Below, in pieces: positions 37,813 through 41,076 of a stretch of 41,076 nt of DNA. The notes beneath the pieces are model-generated. The model was not told the origin of the DNA. It searched no databases and saw only the letters and a list, made by a program, of their open reading frames with translations. The stretch lies in IMG/VR virus record IMGVR_UViG_3300044619_001096, positions 1 to 41,076 of that record; one strand, written 5' to 3'. Source of the DNA: a virus. The position numbers and the translations under genes were made by a program. The first letter of the stretch is position 1. Every line of letters starts with the position of its first letter.

Positions 37813-37838
37813 AGAGGGTATAACAACCCTCTTTTTTT
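37813..37838 (+). terminator. Intrinsic terminator after psbA
   Basis: AGAGGGT/ACCCTCT (7 bp) and seven T; the next ATG follows directly. Confidence 0.85.
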
Positions 37839-37961
37839 ATGTCTCATAATACTCAACACGAACCTGTACCTAATTGGGTAATCTGGGCAGGTGTAGGTAT
37901 GATGGTATTCACAGTTCTTGTATTTGTTTTATTCACTCTTGGGGTAATTTATTGGGGATAG
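37839..37961 (+). CDS. Tiny membrane protein between psbA and psbD
   Basis: 40 residues, one transmembrane helix (WVIWAGVGMMVFTVLVFVLF) with a short polar N-terminus. Size and place suggest a photosystem-type small subunit, but I cannot match a family. It starts right at the end of the psbA terminator, with no ribosome binding site, so expression is uncertain. Confidence 0.45.
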   Translation: MSHNTQHEPVPNWVIWAGVGMMVFTVLVFVLFTLGVIYWG

Positions 37962-37967
37962 AAATTT

Positions 37968-38171
37968 ATGTTTATTTTTAAAGTAGGTGATATTTGTAGG
38001 ATTAATAATCCAATTCAAAGACGGCACGGAAGAGAATTTGAAATTCTAGGTTTTATGTATGATAAAGATGATGAATATTTTCCTCCAATTGCAATGAAAG
38101 TTAGATACTTAGACACCAATCGTAAAGGAACATATGATTGCTCATTTGATTCTCTCGTTGTAATTGGATAA
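37968..38171 (+). CDS. Small unrecognised cytoplasmic protein
   Basis: 67 residues starting MFIFKVGDICRI, with a beta-type pattern (GREFEILGFMYD, AMKVRYLDTNRKG) like a small SH3-type barrel. Family not recognised. It lies between psbA and psbD. Confidence 0.5.
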   Translation: MFIFKVGDICRINNPIQRRHGREFEILGFMYDKDDEYFPPIAMKVRYLDTNRKGTYDCSFDSLVVIG

Positions 38172-38184
38172 GCACTAATACTCA

Positions 38185-38213
38185 TTGACCTCTTTGTTAA
38201 GGAATGTTAAGAT
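38185..38213 (+). promoter_or_regulatory. Early promoter of psbD (TTGACC-17-TAAGAT)
   Basis: TTGACC, a 17-base spacer and TAAGAT. GATAAATA (38211-38218), one base off the late consensus, follows. Confidence 0.5.
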
Positions 38214-38238
38214 AAATATGAGAAATACATAGGAGGTT

Positions 38239-39300
38239 ATGACTTCTTCAACACTTTCACAACCAATTTCACAAAGAGGATGGTTCGATGTCCTGGATGA
38301 CTGGCTTAAACGAGATCGCTTTGTATTTGTGGGTTGGTCTGGACTATTACTTTTTCCCACTGCTTATCTTGCCCTTGGTGGTTGGCTTACTGGCACGACG
38401 TTTGTTACAAGCTGGTACACCCACGGGTTGGCGTCTAGTTATCTTGAGGGTGCTAATTTCCTTACAGCGGCTGTGTCAACGCCTGCAGATTCTATGGGTC
38501 ATTCTCTTCTTCTACTTTGGGGTCCTGAGGCTCAAGGGGATATCGTCAGGTGGTTCCAACTTGGGGGACTCTGGACTTTTGTGGCACTCCACGGCGCCTT
38601 TAGTTTGATTGGATTCATGCTTCGTCAGTTTGAGATTGCTCGTCTGGTAGGTATCCGTCCATATAACGCAATCGCATTCTCTGGTCCTATTGCAGTATTT
38701 GTTTCTGTATTCTTGATGTATCCACTGGGACAATCCAGTTGGTTCTTTGCACCTTCATTTGGTGTTGCTGCAATCTTCAGGTTCCTTCTGTTCCTACAAG
38801 GTTTCCACAACTGGACCCTTAACCCCTTCCATATGATGGGAGTTGCTGGTATACTGGGAGGAGCACTGCTCTGTGCGATTCATGGAGCAACTGTAGAAAA
38901 CACACTCTATGAAGATAGTGAACAGTCGAATACTTTCAAAGCATTTGAACCAACTCAAGAGGAAGAGACGTATTCTATGGTTACTGCGAACCGATTCTGG
39001 TCTCAGATCTTCGGTATTGCTTTTAGTAATAAGCGTTGGTTGCACTTCTTTATGCTTTTTGTGCCAGTTATGGGTCTCTGGACTTCTTCTATTGGCATCA
39101 TCGGTCTTGCTCTCAATCTACGTGCATACGACTTTGTATCTCAGGAGATTAGAGCGGCAGAGGACCCAGAGTTTGAAACGTTCTATACGAAGAATATCCT
39201 CCTTAATGAGGGACTTAGAGCGTGGATGGCTCCAGTAGATCAACCCCATGAGAACTTTGTGTTCCCAGAGGAAGTTCTACCGCGAGGAAATGCTCTTTGA
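38239..39300 (+). CDS. psbD: Photosystem II D2 protein
   Basis: Pairs with D1 in the photosystem II reaction centre. 353 residues, the normal length. The sequence opens [22 protein letters not shown] and keeps [20 protein letters not shown] and [15 protein letters not shown] helices that carry the pigment and iron ligands, ending [19 protein letters not shown] lies two bases before the ATG. Having psbD together with psbA lets the phage rebuild the whole D1/D2 core. Confidence 0.98.
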   Translation: MTSSTLSQPISQRGWFDVLDDWLKRDRFVFVGWSGLLLFPTAYLALGGWLTGTTFVTSWYTHGLASSYLEGANFLTAAVSTPADSMGHSLLLLWGPEAQGDIVRWFQLGGLWTFVALHGAFSLIGFMLRQFEIARLVGIRPYNAIAFSGPIAVFVSVFLMYPLGQSSWFFAPSFGVAAIFRFLLFLQGFHNWTLNPFHMMGVAGILGGALLCAIHGATVENTLYEDSEQSNTFKAFEPTQEEETYSMVTANRFWSQIFGIAFSNKRWLHFFMLFVPVMGLWTSSIGIIGLALNLRAYDFVSQEIRAAEDPEFETFYTKNILLNEGLRAWMAPVDQPHENFVFPEEVLPRGNAL

Positions 39301-39306
39301 TTTTAT

Positions 39307-39328
39307 AAGACCCTTCGGGGTCTTTTTT
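39307..39328 (+). terminator. Intrinsic terminator after psbD
   Basis: AAGACCC/GGGTCTT (7 bp) with a TTCG loop and a T-run. Confidence 0.85.
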
Positions 39329-39354
39329 ATTATGTCTTTAATTCATAACAAAAA

Positions 39355-39383
39355 CTAACACCTTAGAAAGAACTCCGTATAAT
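39355..39383 (+). promoter_or_regulatory. Probable promoter of talC (CTAACA-17-TATAAT)
   Basis: Perfect TATAAT with a 4/6 match at -35 and a 17-base spacer. The expected start (about 39390) supports translation from the ATG at 39407. Confidence 0.5.
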
Positions 39384-39406
39384 TACTTATGAGTTCTTAC
39401 TTTTTT

Positions 39407-40078
39407 ATGAAGATCTTTCTAGATACTGCAGATGTTTCAATGATTAGTCCAGCATATGAGACTGGATTATTGGATGGAGTCACTACAAATCCGTCACTTA
39501 TTTTAAAAAGTGGAAGACAACTTTTGAATGTTATTCAAGAGATTGCAACAGAGTTTAAAAACTTAGAAAGTATTTCTGCAGAGGTTGTTGCAGATACTTC
39601 AGAAGAAATGCTTTCACAAGCACAAAAATTTTATACAATTGCACCAGCAGTTACAATTAAAGTTCCTTGTACCGTAGAAGGACTTAAGACTTGTAAGTTT
39701 CTGACTGATAAAGGAATTCAAGTTAATGTAACCCTGGTATTCTCCGTCGCTCAAGCAATCCTTGCATCTAAAGCAGGAGCAACATTCATCTCACCATTTG
39801 TTGGACGTTGGATGGATAACTCAATTGATGGGATTGAACTTATCAAAAATATCCGTAAGGCATTTGATTACTCAGGAACATCTACACAAATTCTTGCAGC
39901 ATCTCTTCGTGATGTAAGACAGGTAGAACAATCTGCTCTTAATGGTGCAGATGTGGTTACAATCCCTCCAGTAGTATTTTGGGCAATGTATAAGAACATT
40001 ATGACTGAAAAAGGTCTTGATTTGTTCCAAAAAGATTGGGAAGAAGTTCTCAAAAGTGTGAACGATGAAAAAGTTTAA
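39407..40078 (+). CDS. talC: Transaldolase (TalC/F6P-aldolase-like)
   Basis: Moves a three-carbon unit between sugar phosphates, driving the pentose phosphate pathway. 223 residues from the ATG at 39407, the usual MKIFLDTAD start; the ATG at 39389 lies at the expected transcription start. VTTNPSLI, the Schiff-base Lys in VTIKVPCTVEG (Lys about 85), TLVFSVAQA and SPFVGRWMD are the family motifs. It is the small TalC form widespread in cyanophages. It overlaps ptox by 14 bases. Confidence 0.95.
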   Translation: MKIFLDTADVSMISPAYETGLLDGVTTNPSLILKSGRQLLNVIQEIATEFKNLESISAEVVADTSEEMLSQAQKFYTIAPAVTIKVPCTVEGLKTCKFLTDKGIQVNVTLVFSVAQAILASKAGATFISPFVGRWMDNSIDGIELIKNIRKAFDYSGTSTQILAASLRDVRQVEQSALNGADVVTIPPVVFWAMYKNIMTEKGLDLFQKDWEEVLKSVNDEKV

Positions 40079-40565
40079 CGATACAATTCTATTAGTCACA
40101 ATATCAATCATTGATTTTTTGTATCGTGACCTACCCATACAAAGGTTCTGGGTTTTGGAAACAATTGCCAGAGCACCATACTTTGCTTTCGTGAGTGTGC
40201 TGCATCTTAAAGAATCATTAGGACTCAGAGATTTATCACACTACTATTTGATGAAAGAACACTTTGCTCAGACACTCAATGAAACCGAACACCTCATCGA
40301 AATGGAAAGGCGTGGTGGTGCCGACCGTTGGTATGATCGTTTTATTGCTTATCACCTGGTTCTCATCTATTATTGGATTCTGGTGGGTTATTATTTTATT
40401 GCTCCTGTCTCTGCTTATCACTTGAATGCAGGCATTGAGTTTCACGCCACAGAGACATATCTAAACTATCTCTGGGATCATCAGGAAGATACAAAGATTG
40501 CTGAAATTGCAGTCGATGAAATTAATCATTATATTGAACTCTCAAGAGCAATGGAGATGGTATGA
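40065..40565 (+). CDS. ptox: Plastoquinol terminal oxidase (PTOX)
   Basis: Oxidises plastoquinol with O2 to water, relieving over-reduction of photosystem II electron carriers. 166 residues, the short cyanophage form. LETIARAPYFAFVSVLHLKE, NETEHLIEME (E-x-x-H near 73-76), GIEFHATETYLNYL (Glu about 125) and DEINHYIELS (E-x-x-H near 152-155) give the di-iron ligands of the alternative-oxidase family. Both ends overlap neighbours (14 bases, then ATGA), so it is in one operon with talC and zwf. Confidence 0.93.
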   Translation: MKKFNDTILLVTISIIDFLYRDLPIQRFWVLETIARAPYFAFVSVLHLKESLGLRDLSHYYLMKEHFAQTLNETEHLIEMERRGGADRWYDRFIAYHLVLIYYWILVGYYFIAPVSAYHLNAGIEFHATETYLNYLWDHQEDTKIAEIAVDEINHYIELSRAMEMV

Positions 40566-41076
40566 AATCAATAGTTATATTTGGAGCAACTGGAGACCTT
40601 TGTAAAAGGAAACTTATACCAGCACTTTATTCTCTTCATAAGAAAAATCTTTTACCAAAGGGATTGAAGATTATTGGTGCTTCCAGAACCAATCACTCTA
40701 AAGAGAGTTGGATAGAAGTATTGGGAAATTATTCTCAAGAGTTTATTAAGAGACTTGAATATGTTCCTTGTGATTTGAGTGATTCTGAATCCCTTAAATT
40801 ATTGGAATCTTATGAAGACACAACTTATTTTCTTTCTGTTCCACCAGAAAGATATGCTGATGCTATTACAAACCTAAAAGAAGCAGGTAAGTTAGATGAC
40901 GCAGAAAAATCAAGAGTCATTATTGAAAAACCTTTTGGCACCGATCTTCAATCTGCTAATTATCTACAATCTGTGGTGGCTGGATATCTACGCGAGAAAC
41001 AAGTATATCGCATTGACCATTATCTCGGTAAAGATACTGTTAATAATATCCTTGCCACCCGCTTTAGCAATATATT
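40562..41076 (+). CDS. zwf: Glucose-6-phosphate dehydrogenase, N-terminal part (runs off the window)
   Basis: First step of the oxidative pentose phosphate pathway, making NADPH. 171 residues are visible with no stop. IFGATGDLCKRKLIPALYSL is the NADP-binding Gly loop, RVIIEKPFGTDLQSA the EKPxG motif and RIDHYLGKDTVNNI the substrate site with catalytic His. The motif DHYLGK comes a little early (about residue 150), so the segment between EKPFG and DHYLGK is normal to short. Starts on the ptox stop (ATGA). With talC it favours NADPH and ribose production. Confidence 0.95.
   Translation, partial: MKSIVIFGATGDLCKRKLIPALYSLHKKNLLPKGLKIIGASRTNHSKESWIEVLGNYSQEFIKRLEYVPCDLSDSESLKLLESYEDTTYFLSVPPERYADAITNLKEAGKLDDAEKSRVIIEKPFGTDLQSANYLQSVVAGYLREKQVYRIDHYLGKDTVNNILATRFSNI

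Overview
The window is a stretch of a lytic, T4-like cyanomyovirus genome, the kind that infects marine Synechococcus or Prochlorococcus. The evidence is a run of T4-type virion genes (large terminase, tail sheath, tail tube, portal, prohead core) next to cyanobacterial photosynthesis and carbon-metabolism genes (psbA, psbD, two hli genes, ferredoxin, PTOX, talC, zwf). The DNA is AT-rich, genes are tightly packed with ATGA-type stop/start overlaps, and both T4-like late promoters (TATAAATA) and near-consensus sigma70-type early promoters (TTGACA-17-TATAAT) are visible.

Layout. 1-2602: end of an unrecognised gene, a 59-residue protein with an NblA-like pattern, terminase gp17 and a small zinc protein. 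2687-8013: gp18, gp19, gp20, a gp67-like protein and a gp68-position protein; gp21-gp23 do not follow. 8016-9956: a repeat-rich virion or fibre-like protein. 9962-13733: small membrane proteins, a thermonuclease-like nuclease, a four-gene minus-strand cluster of mostly exported proteins (two of them paralogous), and an exported tail-lysozyme-type muralytic enzyme. 13802-21600: small conserved proteins interspersed with nine tRNA genes, most groups with their own strong promoter, and two hairpin-rich non-coding spacers.

14740-24435 also holds an unusual expansion of 2-oxoglutarate/Fe(II) oxygenase-like proteins: seven with recognisable or variant metal ligands and one apparently dead paralogue. 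A radical SAM protein and an orphan Phd/YefM antitoxin-like protein lie among them. 24519-32985 is a compact glycan operon: GDP-fucose synthesis (gmd, fcl), a GT11 fucosyltransferase next to a GT6 (ABO-like) transferase, a HAD-nucleotidyltransferase fusion, two related putative glycosyltransferases, a GDPD-like protein, and GT4 and GT25 enzymes.

33080-41076 is the host-takeover metabolism block: an SLH/OprB-type outer-membrane porin, hli, ferredoxin, a second hli, a peroxiredoxin, psbA, psbD, talC, ptox and the 5' part of zwf. Inferred logic: D1/D2, Hli, PTOX and ferredoxin keep photosynthetic electron flow running during infection, while TalC and Zwf push carbon through the pentose phosphate pathway for NADPH and nucleotide precursors. 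The glycan and hydroxylase genes probably modify virion or host surface molecules, but their substrates cannot be read from the sequence. All calls rest on motif recognition by eye; no database search was run.
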